Below, one piece after another: positions 11,701 through 23,132 of a DNA stretch of 64,000 nucleotides. The stretch spans positions 6,301,191 to 6,365,190 of the forward strand of contig CM040443.1 in NCBI GenBank assembly GCA_022749755.1. The letters run 5' to 3'. The DNA comes from Azadirachta indica. Its lineage: Eukaryota > Streptophyta > Magnoliopsida > Sapindales > Meliaceae. The notes beneath the pieces are model-generated. The model had not been told where the DNA came from. It saw nothing but the letters and a program-made list of their open reading frames with translations, and did not search any database. The translations under genes and the position numbers were made by a program. The number at the start of each line of letters is the position of its first letter. Within the stretch, counting starts at the first letter, position 1.

Positions 11701-14700
11701 GAATATGCTGACTTTGTGATGGAAGCCAAAAGCATACAATTAATAGTTTCAACTTTTTTGCCGTGTTGGCCGAATTACAAGCAATAAGGTGATTAGATTA
11801 TTAAAATTAAAATAAAAGAAAAAGGTATCGGGTGGTAGTTGGAATTTAGATAAAAGAGGTTGGTGCACTTCTTCAATCCACAACCGTACGTTTTCTACAA
11901 CTTAAAATATTTGATATCTTAAATTGTAATTATCTTAAATAAAAACAGATTCTAAATAATGTAATGTTTATTAATTATACTGATAATTAATACTTGGAAA
12001 CAAAAATTCATGATCGTTGATATTTGTGCTACGGTATGCGTAAGTTGAACAATTCAAGATTAAAAAAATAATAATAACTAAATTATGATTAGCATATTTA
12101 AAATTGAAGTGTAGTCATTTTTAACATATAAGTATAAAAAGAAATATAAATGATGAATAGATAATAAATAATAATTGTTAGGTAAAAGTTAGTACTTACT
12201 AAATAATTTTTTTGGATAATTGTTTAGAATTAAGATTCTTGAAAATAATAATTAAATAAAAAAATAAATCTAGTATCTAGAGCTGGCATATCATCTGACA
12301 ATTAATTAATTGGTTTGTAAAATGAGGAATTTGGGCAAAAGCGAATTTCCCATAGCAAGTCAATGATGTAATTAATTCAACACAATTAGTAATTTTTTAA
12401 AAAAATAATGATTACAAATTTAGTAGATAGATATATATCAATCACCCAAATTTGGTAGTTGATTTAACATTTATTTTCTTTGCATTGTGTTGGTAACATA
12501 TAATATTTTCACCAATGAATTGGGTGAAAATCTCAAAATATTTTCAATTTTTTTCTGGATATTTTATTAAAACAAACTAAATTATTTTTATGAGGAAGAA
12601 TAAATTTGATATTTTTGGAACTTCGTAACATGCATGCACTCAATCACTTAAATAATAGAAATTATATATTTTACTTGATGTCATGATCAGAGGATCTTAA
12701 TCAATAATTTTCAATAATTCTTCTTTTACGATCCAATCCCATCCCTTATTTTTATGTCTCGTTTATTAAAAACAAAATTTTTCATGTATTGGGAAAAGAT
12801 TTCAGAAATAGAAACTGAAAGTTACTCCATAACCATTTAGCTAATTATAATAAAGACTTGTATAGGATGAATTCAAGTCAGCGACGCACCTCTTAATTAT
12901 TAAGTTAATTATATAAAAACCATCTATATATCAATATATATTAATTTAATTTGTTAATTAATTATTATGCTTGACAATTATATTCTCCAAAAAAAATTAA
13001 TATGCGTAACGTAATAAAATCAAATTCGATGGGAAAATGGAGCTTAATTAATTAATTAATTGCAGATATGTTTCCTTATTAGGTTTTTGTTTGTCAAACT
13101 ATGAAAGAAATATATAGAAGAAGCTTTTCCTATGTGTTAGAAACTTCAAATAAATTAAAAGAGCCTTAAAATTACTTGGAAACTAGAAGAGCACTAAATT
13201 ACTTGGAAACTAGAAGAGCACTGGCTAGCTACCTGGCTTTTCCATAATTCATTATCTGTTGCCTTCTTGAGGCAAATGTATATGTGTATATGTTAATTAA
13301 TAACCCTCATTTTTTTTAAAAAACAGAAAAAAATAGCAACTTTTTTTTTTCCTCTTTATAAAGTCTGTTTCATTTATTTTTAACTGGACCGAAACTATTC
13401 CTAAACACAAAATATTTTACTTAATTAAATAATTAAGAGGAGAACCGTATACCATTTGCAAATTAATGCATCTCGAAGGAGGCGTGTGACATAATTCAAA
13501 AGAAAGTTCTATTTTCAAGAACGAAATTGACTTCTTCTATCTATACATATTAGAGAGTTATCTAATCAATTTCCAATCTTGCCTAAAAAAGGTAAGGAGT
13601 AATTAAATAATAATATTATAGAGAAATTTTACGTACTCTTTTTAACTCTGGAATTCAACTACCAATTAATAATTAATAATTAATAATTTATATATGTATA
13701 TATAAGAAAGGGAGTACAGATATAGTGGGTCAGCAGTAGAGTGAGTGTATTCCTTTTTCTCGAAAGCGCAAGTAAAATGTTAGGTAAGACCACAAGTCCT
13801 AAGTAATTTTCCATGCATCAATAAAAAGAAATCAATAATGAATTAAACAAACTATTAACGTTAACACGAAATATGATAAGACACAGTCTCTGTTAACATC
13901 TGCCTGCCTGCCAACGTAACATATAATAATAATAATATGCGCAAGAGGGCTTATCTTATTATTAACTTTAATGTTTCTGATTTGAAACCACACATTCCAT
14001 TTCAATTCTTGATAAGATCATGGCAAAATGTACATCAAACATTTCTACCTTCAATTCTTCATTCAAAAATTTTTTAAACGTCATATTCACATTCATTGGT
14101 CATGTATCGTTATCATTTAAGTTCACTTATCTAAATTTTTAATATATAAATTTGGGATAGATTGAATTATTAATTAAAATATTTAGTAAATATTTATTTT
14201 ATTTGATAATTAATAAATATTATTTATTAATGAATACTTTTTATTTGTTAGTTAATGATGTTATTATTTTACATTACAATTATAATTATGTTAATTAAAC
14301 GAAGCCCAAAATAAATTGTTGCTAGTAGCGAATGAGCAATTAACTTGTAAATTTCTTGGACACCCACAGGTTATGGAGAGTGGTGGGGTTTCTTTTGTGT
14401 ACTTGTGAAATTAAAAGCCAAGCTGGTCAATTTGTCGTTAAGAGTGTGTGTGTGTGTTTGTTGAAGAGGGGGGGTGGAATTAAGTGGCAAAGAGTAGGGC
14501 AAAGTAACTAGTTGAAAGCCCATAAAATATATATTTTAAAAAAATTAAAAAGAAATTAAAAGAAAAATTAAGACATAGAGGAAGGAGCAATTGATTAGGA
14601 AGGTAGATGGGGGAGAGTGGGATCATGTGAGGTTGAACACAAAGTAATTTTTCCTCTATCAGCAATTCAGCATGTTAGAATCACACGAGCACAGCTAACC

Positions 14701-14990
14701 TTTTTTCAATCATCTCCTCTTTCATTTAATTTTTCTTTTCCATCTACTCACTCTCACTCTCTTTCTCTCTTTCTCTCTATCTATCTATATATTAAATTAA
14801 ATTTATTTAATTCATTTATGTATATTATATTATTTAATTGTAAATTTACTGAGGAAGGTTGTTAAGGGGGGGCCGGGGGAATTGCATCTGCACATGCATG
14901 CACCATTCATTTCAAAGTTTGTTTGTCACCAGTGAGTCAAATGTGAGCAGATGCACACAAAAAGACATGATGCATTCTTACACTTGTTGA
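8764..14990. other. Intergenic, no gene recognised
   Basis: More than 6 kb of AT-rich sequence with no coding stretch or RNA gene that I can support. It holds short microsatellites: TTTTC at 10223-10260, ATCC at 10524-10551, TA at 10818-10842. It also holds a perfect 27-bp tandem duplication at 13169-13222. Part of the right end is probably the MIR858 promoter. Confidence 0.6.
13169..13222. repeat. Perfect 27-bp tandem duplication
   Basis: Two identical adjacent 27-bp copies (13169-13195 and 13196-13222), each starting AAATTACTTGG and ending GAGCACT. Being perfect and only two units long, it looks like a recent local slippage duplication. No function is apparent. Confidence 0.9.
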
Positions 14991-15012
14991 AGATATTTTC
15001 TCTTCTTATCTC

Positions 15013-15019
15013 TATAAAA
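15013..15019 (+). promoter_or_regulatory. TATA box of the MIR858 primary transcript
   Basis: TATAAAA preceded by a pyrimidine-rich stretch and followed about 30 bases later by a likely start region (ACAAAACATCACT). It lies about 440 bases upstream of the miR858 sequence. Upstream, CATGCATG at 14893-14900 is an RY-type motif and an inverted pair of GCATCTGC-like words spans about 14884-14956. The TATA box is well formed; assignment to MIR858 is by position. Confidence 0.6.
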
Positions 15020-15048
15020 CCAGCCTTGGACCCCTTTGCACAAAACAT

Positions 15049-15082
<34 letters not shown>
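15049..15082 (+). repeat. (ACT)n microsatellite in the MIR858 leader
   Basis: About eleven ACT trinucleotides immediately after the predicted start of the MIR858 primary transcript. It therefore probably lies in the transcribed leader and is likely to vary in length between individuals. Confidence 0.9.
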
Positions 15083-15083
<1 letters not shown>

Positions 15084-15456
15084 ATACTTACATAAAGAGT
15101 TTCAATTCAACTCCGGCCTAAGAAGAAAACAGCTGGTGCGTGCTAGTGCTAGTTTCTTCCCAATTTCCTCTTCTTTTGTAATCTTATTTCCCCATGATTA
15201 TTAATCTTGTATTCAGCTGTGTTTGAGCTGAATTTAGAGCTTAGTTTGACTATTTTTCTTTTTTCTCAGGTGGGTTTTCTTATGGATGATTTAGTCAAGT
15301 AAATAAGATTCTCTTGTACATATAAGCAAAAGAATATCTATTGAAAATATATATCTCAGAAGAGAGAAGATTAATTTTCAATCATCAAAAGGGCCGGGTG
15401 AGTGAATCCCATGCTATACTTGTCAAGTGAGCAGTCTTTTGCAGGTTAACCTTTGC

Positions 15457-15477
15457 TTCGTTGTCTGTTCGACCTTG
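15457..15477 (+). ncRNA. MIR858: Mature miR858 (5' arm)
   Basis: The 21 bases at these positions begin TTCGTTGTCTG and end GACCTTG. As I recall the mature sequence, they match Arabidopsis miR858b exactly; miR858a is shifted by one base. The complement encodes the conserved G-R-T-D-N-E segment of the MYB R3 repeat, the known target site of this family. A complementary strand exists at 17585-17604. Confidence 0.9.
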
Positions 15478-17585
15478 GACATGTACATATATACATGTAT
15501 CCTTATACCTTATGCAATTTTTTTTTTTTTAAAAAAAAAATGAAGGAAAACACCCAAGTTAGTCCCTGATCAACACCTAAAATCTTTTTAAGTTACACGA
15601 TCCAACAAAAGTTAACCCCACAATTGATTTTCTCACTATTTTGATAGCAATCATAGTATCTTCACAAATTTCAAATCATGATGAATACGCATGATTCTTG
15701 GAATTCTCTCTTCTTGGAAAAAGTTCTTCCTTGATGCTATGTGTTTGTGTGTGTATGCGCGCACGCAACTGAAGCAGGAAAATGTATGTGCATGCATAAG
15801 GTTGTGAATATGTATGTATATGTATATTTTATGGGTGTTTGTTAGGTTTTAAATGCATATATAGATAGAGATAGATACCCTTTTGTGTTTCTATAAGTTA
15901 CAGATTGAAGCTTTAATTGCTTCTAACTTTCAGGTGCAATGAAAAAATGAAAGAAATTCGAAGTATGATATGCGATATAGTTTGGTCTATATGGACCACT
16001 AATATATAATATTAATTATATAGACTAGTAAAGATTTCATCGGACTTGCACTTTCTTCCCGATCTAACTTCTCACGATCCAACATCTCAACCTGCTGGAT
16101 CACAAATTTTGTTTCAATCAGAAACATATTCCCTTGGTTTTGTTTTCCCTTTTTTCTGGTAGCAAGTTCCTCGGGCAAGTGAGGTCATTTTGAAGAAGAT
16201 TTATATATGCTATGGAAATCGATAAATAACTATATGTATAATTGATTATATATATTTTTATGGTAAGTGTTTTGTTTTCAGTTGATTTTCAACATCATTA
16301 TTTGGTTTTGAAAATGATAATCTTTGCTGAATGATTTAATTAATTAAGCAGAAAGCTGAGCAAAGCTAACATCTTGGTCAGAAAATGCACACATATATAT
16401 GTGTGTGTGTATGCATTTTTATATAATGTAGTAGATCGATTCATATAAATGAACTACTGACACTGGTGTGTCATTCATCGTCTCTAAAAGCTCTTAAATC
16501 AGGAAATTAATTCCAACATTAAAATTTTTCCTTCCTCGAAGAAATAACATATATATATACATATACATATATATATATATATATACATATGATCGATCGA
16601 TAATTATATACTATCATTTATTAGCAAAATAATTGATATTTACAAAGTTTCATATGCTTTGAAAGACTTCATTTATTTTCAACTTGATGTTTGAAAATTC
16701 AAAAACACTCTCCCTTTGACTGTTCTTGTATATAGTAGAAGAGAGCTACGGTATTTTGTAGATTCTATACCCTACAATATATTCTCTTTGATTCTTGAAA
16801 TTAATAGTTTTTTTCTATTTCTTAATTATATCTCACTGCATAAATATTTATAACTAGAAATAATTAATAAAATGCAACACAGAGTCCTTTTAACAATTTT
16901 TTCATTTAGCAAGTCGTTCATGAAATCCAAAGCAAGCTAGCTATTGTAGTTAAAATCAATTTATTAACCACTAGATTAGAATAATCCTTTGGTTCTCCCT
17001 GAAATTTCTTGGAGGCTTTAAATTTGGAAACAATTTTTCAAATGAGTTGTCGATTTCAAGTTTTGGGATTTAGTTCTAAATCTTCTTTATCTATTATATG
17101 GCCTCCCATATATACCTCCTGCAAATTAAATCAATCTAGCTATAACATATATATAATTGAATATATATCTTGAAATTAGCTTAGTTTTTGTGGCTTTCAT
17201 TTATGTATTTAGGATACCAAATTATTGTTCAATAAGTAGAAGCCAGAGATTTTTATGGCATTTCGATTTAGATAAGACATAGGTCAAATGAACCAAGTTT
17301 TTTAGCTGTAGAAGCATGCATATAGTAGTAAATTACCTATTCCTGCTTTCAAACTGGACACATGGTCACCAGAAAGCATATATTAATACTATCGGAAGTG
17401 AAGCAGACATAGAGTAGTAGGTAACCAATATCACTATTTATTTGATTTTAAAGTTTCCAAAACCCTCTCAGCCTTCACCTGTGTATATATCATTCCAAAA
17501 ACATTTTTCCAATGAGAATTTGCTCCTTTCTTCTACATATAGTTTTCTGAGAAACGTAGTCAAAATGTATATATATTAATTTTTA

Positions 17586-17606
17586 AGGTCGAGCAGACGA
17601 CGAATA
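17586..17606 (+). ncRNA. MIR858: Predicted miR858 star strand (3' arm)
   Basis: Bases 17585-17604 (AAGGTCGAGCAGACGACGAA) pair with mature miR858 positions 1-20 without a mismatch, two pairs being G-U. With the usual 2-nt 3' overhangs the star strand would be 17586-17606. Flanking sequence also pairs imperfectly with the 5' arm: GGTAGAAGCAAGGGACTC pairs with the region before the mature sequence, and an ATATAT-rich stretch pairs with the region after it. The distance of 2.1 kb from the mature strand is the oddity. Confidence 0.75.
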
Positions 17607-17711
17607 TAAGGTAGAAGCAAGGGACTCTTCATTTGACAAGTCTTTGCATGGAACTCAACATCCTTAACTTAATTCGTTCAGTGCAGCTGCTTTAATTTAA
17701 TAACCTAAAGG

Positions 17712-19244
17712 TAAGGTCTTCAATTCCCTCAGTACAATTCATCTCTCACTATATCTCTTTATTATCTTTTTATATATCATTTTATTAATTAATAAAATAT
17801 ATATTTTAATCAAACTTGTTATTAATACATATAATTACTTCTCTTTGCTTTGCTTTGGCTTGCTGTGTCTCTGCTTCCTGCATGTGCTTTCGTTGGCAGA
17901 CTGATCTTGTTTTCTAATTTATGTTGTACAAAAATATACCATACTAACATAATTAGATCAATATATAGGAAATATTAATTAAACATCAGCCGAATTATAC
18001 ATATATATATATATATCCAATAATGCCCACATAGATCGAGTAACTGTTTTCACCGGTTGAAAAATAACAATGAATAATCATTGCTGGTGACAATTATATC
18101 ACAATTAAAGACAATAATAGTATTACTTTTACTTGTCACAAAACATTAATATTGGTAGGTTCAACTTGTATTGTATTGTAATTTGTCTGGCAGGCACTTT
18201 TTTAATTATTAAACTGTATACTATTATTCGTAAAGTGGCATTCTATGATTGAGTTTTAATTTGGAAGTCACCTAACCACCACTCATTTACAATTAATTGC
18301 CCATTTCTTTCTCCCTCACCTCCATATACCAATTAAAAGATATATATATATATATATATATATAGATAGATAGATAGATAGATAGATAGAGACTTTATTA
18401 TTGATTCATGCCTATATATATATATATATATATATTGAGTTGTCAAAATCAGATTCGTTCAAATGGCAAGTGATGAATTCCCAAAAATCTTTCTTTTTAT
18501 TATTTCATTTTCATCCAAATCTAGGTTTTGACATTTTTAGTTATCCTATACCTGTAACATTTATATTTTAATTATTATGATAATTTATATGTCACATTGA
18601 TGATGGATTGATGTTAAATCAATTAGAATACAAATTCTGTAAACTTAATATATATCATCATAATTTTATGGCATTTAAAAAAAATTAATTTAAGCCACTC
18701 ACTGACAAACTAGTGAAAGGTTAAAGTGAAAATACGATTCCTTTCTGTTAAAATTTTGAGGTAAAAAATTTTTTTTAAATAGTACCAAATTTTGTTTGCC
18801 GAAATTGAAAATAGCTAGCACACAGTTTTGCAAAGAAACTGCTATTAATACCCACTCACAAAAACACTTGCAGCAGCTGATATTTTCAGACAACTCTTTG
18901 ATAATGCATCATATACCCTATTATTTATACGATGATTTTATAAAATTTTGTTACTTTTAATTTACTTTCAAATTCAAATTAATTTTCAGAAAATATTAAT
19001 TAAATAAGAAAAAAAAATGTTATATTATCTTTATCTATTGGTTTTATTAATTGTCTGGATTGTTTTTCAATATTCGAGGCTTGCCGTAATTTAGGCTCTG
19101 TCAAGTTCAGTACAATATTACAGGATATATATATATATATATATACACACACGTGTGTTGCAGGTTATTGAGGAGGGAAAGCTAGCTAGGGTTGATGCAC
19201 ATGCACCCGTCGGTCAAATTTTCTTCCACACACACACACACACC

Positions 19245-19275
<31 letters not shown>

Positions 19276-20340
19276 CAGGTACCCGAATTAATTAATCATT
19301 TAAGTAAATAATTAATTACTTGTTCAAATTAAGTACATGAATTATATATGAAATTATATTAATTAATTCTAGACCTCTTAAAATCCTTTGAAACTGCATT
19401 ATGTTTTGACCTGGACTACACTTAACTTGCAGCTGGTAGCTGTCGACTTTCTTCACCTTCTTAGCTAGCTATCCAATGACGATTATTTACTCTTCTTGTA
19501 GATCTTATTACTTATACCCTCTTTGATTTGATTATTTTTATAATGTTTTTTTTTATTGTTTTCCAATTTTTCGATCAAGGTTTTAGCTTCTTAGGTCACC
19601 GCATAGAAAATTCAATTATAACATAAGCATCAAAATTAGAACAATCATTTGACAACAACATATGTATCCTATGTATAGTGTATTGGTTGTAACTGTATCA
19701 ATGTGATTGGTGATTCTCGATGGAAAAGTATGTGTCAAAATTTTGTGACATAATCGAGTTAATATAATTTCATATATTCTAGAATTTTTCTAGATTCGAA
19801 TAGAGTTACGTATAAAAATTAAAAATAGTTTATAAATTAAAAATAATTAATATGATGAGTGAAATTATTTGTTATGAAATATAACTACACGTAAAATATA
19901 ATTTTAATTATGACACATCATAAATAAATTCAAAATTGTAGATTAATTAACTAAATAGTGTCATGTAGTGATGTCCCCCCTCATATATTATATGAGCAAC
20001 GTCTGCCTATATATTTTAATTATAATTAAGGTTATACGTCCTACCATTTTTACATGTAAATAGTAATTTGGTCAATAAATTTTAGTAATGATATCAAAAT
20101 CTTTTTTATAATTTTTATCAATCAAGGGGTCTAACTAAAAAGATGAAAACTTCTTGTTATTAGATTGTTATATAAACACACACACACTTCTTCTCATAAC
20201 TATATATAATCTTAGATGATCATTAAAGAATAACCCAATCTTCTTTCAATGGTAAACTATATTATGAAGCAAATACTTATAGCATGTTATACATCCTTGT
20301 TCAAGAATAAACTATTGAATTAGCTAATTGCATGCCCCTT
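17712..20340. other. Intergenic, no gene recognised
   Basis: AT-rich DNA downstream of MIR858. Part may be a 3' exon of its primary transcript. It contains TA and GATA microsatellites at 18339-18391 and further TA/CA runs near 18413-18434, 19120-19150 and 19230-19276. I see no coding or RNA gene signal. Confidence 0.5.
18339..18391. repeat. (TA)n(GATA)n microsatellite
   Basis: A TA run passing directly into seven GATA units. Simple sequence repeat with no evident function. Confidence 0.9.
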
Positions 20341-20495
20341 ACTCATGTATTTATATAAGAGAAAATTTTCTAAGAAAATGCACCCTGGCCTACATGGAGG
20401 AAGCTACAGAGGGGTAGATAGATATACAGGCCCTTGGAATGCAGACATATAAGCACACTGCGCATATAGCCTTTAATTAAAAGCCTTTTAATATC

Positions 20496-20513
20496 AAATA
20501 AATCTTATAATTT
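20496..20513. repeat. SINE target-site duplication, left copy
   Basis: Identical to 20729-20746. This is the host sequence duplicated on insertion of the SINE between them. Confidence 0.8.
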
Positions 20514-20728
20514 TTTTTTTTAATACAACCATATTTACTAGTATTAAAACTAGAGTTCTACTAATATATAAATAGGGTATTACTATAAGTTTAGATACAG
20601 TCAGATTATAGTTCAGCCTAAAAGTTAATAAATAATCTCCTAACACAGTGGAGAAGAGCCTTACATTATGCAGGGTTCAAACACGCACCTTCCTTTGCCC
20701 TTACGACCCAGGCAAGGCTTGGGTGGCT
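20514..20728 (-). mobile_element. tRNA-derived SINE with 18-bp target-site duplication
   Basis: An insert of about 215 bp lies between two perfect 18-bp direct repeats, AAATAAATCTTATAATTT at 20496-20513 and 20729-20746. On the plus strand the insert begins with a poly-T run, which is the A-tail when read on the minus strand. At the other end a tRNA-like head begins AGCCACCCAAGCCTTGCC, and a B-box-like word TGTTTGAACCC lies at 20683-20673. Long target-site duplications, an A-tail and an internal polymerase III B box are the hallmarks of a SINE, a non-autonomous retroposon moved by LINE machinery. The perfect duplication suggests a fairly recent insertion. I cannot name the SINE family. Confidence 0.75.
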
Positions 20729-20746
20729 AAATAAATCTTATAATTT
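20729..20746. repeat. SINE target-site duplication, right copy
   Basis: Identical to 20496-20513, so the empty site would have held a single copy of this 18-mer. Confidence 0.8.
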
Positions 20747-21241
20747 GAAATTACAAAATAGTTTATGATTAAAAAAACAGTTTTTGAAACAAAAATATCT
20801 ATATCTCAAATAATGGTGGGTAGGCCCAATTAAATAGTTCATGATCTAACAGAACCCAATTATGAATTCCACAACGCCCATGTCATCCCTCGCTTTCCTT
20901 TCCAGCCCAAAGAAAATGGGGTAACAACGTCTAGATCCCTGTATGTTTTAGTTTTCTTAAAATGAAGACAGATTTTCTGTTTACATTAAATAGATCCTAA
21001 TACTCAATCAGTTGACAGTTCAAATGACGAACTTACCCCTATAACATTTTTAACATTTTAAGCACATATAGCTTCACACTAGGGGTATTTCAGTTATTTA
21101 ATTAGGGGGAGGGGATCGTGCTATTATTACCAAGAAAATGTTAGGGACAGAAAATAGGAATATTCTTGTTGTTCATCAGCTCAGGAGTCTGGGGATCTAG
21201 CTCCGTCACAGAGATCGAACCAGAAATTGTTCCGGAGATAG

Positions 21242-22526
21242 ATGGCATACGCTCATTTGAAGCTTATGCGGACCCCAATTCCTCTGCTTCCCGGTGAAAT
21301 TGGCTTCCCAGCTAGCCGGCCGGCGATGATAGCTGCATATACGAGAGCTTTTCCTCTTCAGGTTCAAACTTCATCACTTTCCTGCTTTGCAAACAGTTTC
21401 TGTTTGTTTTCTGGGAAAATAAAGCTCGACCCACCATTTTAATCTCGAATACAAGTAATTTAATTGGGAAATGTAGTATTTTTTATCTGGGGTTGGCGGG
21501 ATTTCATAGCCGATTCTTGAGGTTAATTGCAATCGCGATACGATTTTTAACTTTTGGAAACATGGGAAAAGAAAAGCTGATGAAAACTTATTTTTCTATG
21601 GTGTTTTCGAAACATCTTTTTGATAGAGTCCAAAAAACTAGCTTAAAATATGGAAGACAGTTTTGCTGTATCATTTGGGGTTAAAAAAAAAAAAAGATCC
21701 AGTTGTTTTAATTTTTGGATGCTGTTTTAATTTTGGAAAGCAATAAATAGGAAGTAATTTACAAGCTAGTCGGAATGCAAATAGAGAATAGGAAGACAGT
21801 TGTAGGGAGGATTAAGATATGTGAAGATTTTAACTCACATAATGAACAGTAAAAGTGAATTAGCAAATCCAGATAATTTGGATTGGATTCACGATATATT
21901 GACATTTGATTAGTATTTATAATCAGTGTCTAATTCTGCGGCAGAGAAAACCATTTTTGGAAGTTTCAGCAGAACTCTGAACTTCTCTGTGATTGCGGAA
22001 CCTATGCCAATTGTCAAACATACATGAAGTTGTACTGGAAAAGTGCTATAATAATATCCGATTTTTTGACATCATCTAAGACAATCTTATGTTGATATTG
22101 GTAGAGAGATTTGATTTTATAACATTTAATGGAAATTCTGATTTGGGAATCATTTACTGGCCTGCAATTTTATTTCGTGTCATTTTGTTTTGCATCTAGC
22201 AGGTGAGAAGTCGGCAAGAGCAGAACTTAATAGCACCAAAAATCATTTCTATTTCAAGAAGAGATGCAATGCTTTACATGACAGCTGAAGTTCTCAGTGG
22301 GTTCACTCTTCTCTCAGCAGAACCTGCTGAAGCTCGCATTGGAAAACTTGAGAGGAAGAGAAAAATCATGGAGAAGCTCGAGAAGCTTAGGGAAGAAGCT
22401 GGGATATCGAAGCTAAAGACTGAGAACAGGGTAACACCCCCAACACCACCACCACCACCACCACCACGCCCCATGAATCCTCAACAACCCTCTGTTCGTC
22501 CTTTGGCTGAAGCAACTCTCCCCTAG
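21242..22526 (+). CDS. Small predicted thylakoid-lumen protein, function unknown
   Basis: Two exons, 21242-21361 and 22203-22526, encode 147 residues. Exon 1 (residues 1-40) is basic and hydroxyl-rich with no clear acidic cluster, like a chloroplast transit peptide. Exon 2 begins with a second targeting signal: twin arginines at 59-60 (SISRRDAML), a hydrophobic stretch, and an A-x-A-type site (AEPAEA|R) around residue 84. This layout is typical of a Tat-type thylakoid-lumen leader. The predicted mature part (about 63 residues) starts with a charged helix (GKLERKRKIMEKLEKLREEAG) and ends in a proline-rich tail with seven consecutive prolines (about residues 119-127). The intron is GT-AG with a tandem acceptor (TAGCAG) that would insert or omit one glutamine. 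I recognise no catalytic motif and do not know the family's function. A photosynthesis-related accessory role is only inferred from targeting. Confidence 0.75.
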
Positions 22527-23132
22527 TGAGAAAAGAGTACATAACTGCAGAAATTCTCCCTTTTTTTTTTGTTTAATATTTTGAATGATGTTTCCTTATT
22601 AACTGTAGATTTTATGAGAATGCTGCTACTGTCGAACTCTTTGCTACTCTAGTTTATAATGATTCCACCATCAGTAACTAGCATTTCCTTTGAGTTTTTT
22701 CATCTCGTGTAAATCATTGACATGATCATTTGTTGAATGCTGAAAGTAAAGAATCCCCCCATTGTTCTTGTGACCTTTGCTTCTAGTTGGCATGTGAAAG
22801 CTAAACGAAAACTTATTTTACATCACCGCTGCATATAGAGTTGGGAATGATTGGAAGAAAACTGTTGTTGAATATTGTTATTGTCACATCTCAATCTCGT
22901 ACTCTTCTATATTATTTGTTATCAGTACATCTCAAACTCAAACAAGACATACTGTCTATGCATTAAAATATCGTTATCATAATAATACATATTAATGTAG
23001 AAAACCAAGACCGGTTTCATTGATTAAGAAATCAAAATCATGATAATACAAGAAAGTGACAATTCTACTACAAACCCAACTAGAAAAACCCGAAGGCCCA
23101 AGCTGCCGAAAATTTGATGCTTACAAAATGCA

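Larger units (their letters stand above)
15040..17710 (+). ncRNA. MIR858: MIR858 primary transcript (approximate limits)
   Basis: Primary transcript of the miR858 microRNA, which in eudicots cleaves R2R3-MYB mRNAs controlling flavonoid and phenylpropanoid genes. The 5' limit is placed about 25 bases after the TATA box at 15013. The 3' limit is placed at a strong donor (AAAG|GTAAGG at 17711) just after the 3' arm, so a further exon may exist beyond. The arms pair across about 2.1 kb: 5' arm around 15428-15490, 3' arm around 17560-17635. In the miRNA segment 20 of 20 positions pair, two as G-U, and imperfect pairing continues on both sides. The 2.1 kb between the arms is AT-rich non-coding DNA that may be an intron or a very large loop. 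The leader contains an ACT microsatellite and short upstream ORFs. By gene order this corresponds to Arabidopsis MIR858A (from memory). Confidence 0.8.

Noticed and set aside
20640..20730. tRNA-like T-arm word GGTTCAAAC and possible tRNA gene
   Set aside because: No complete tRNA cloverleaf or acceptor stem. The word is explained by the B box of a SINE on the minus strand.
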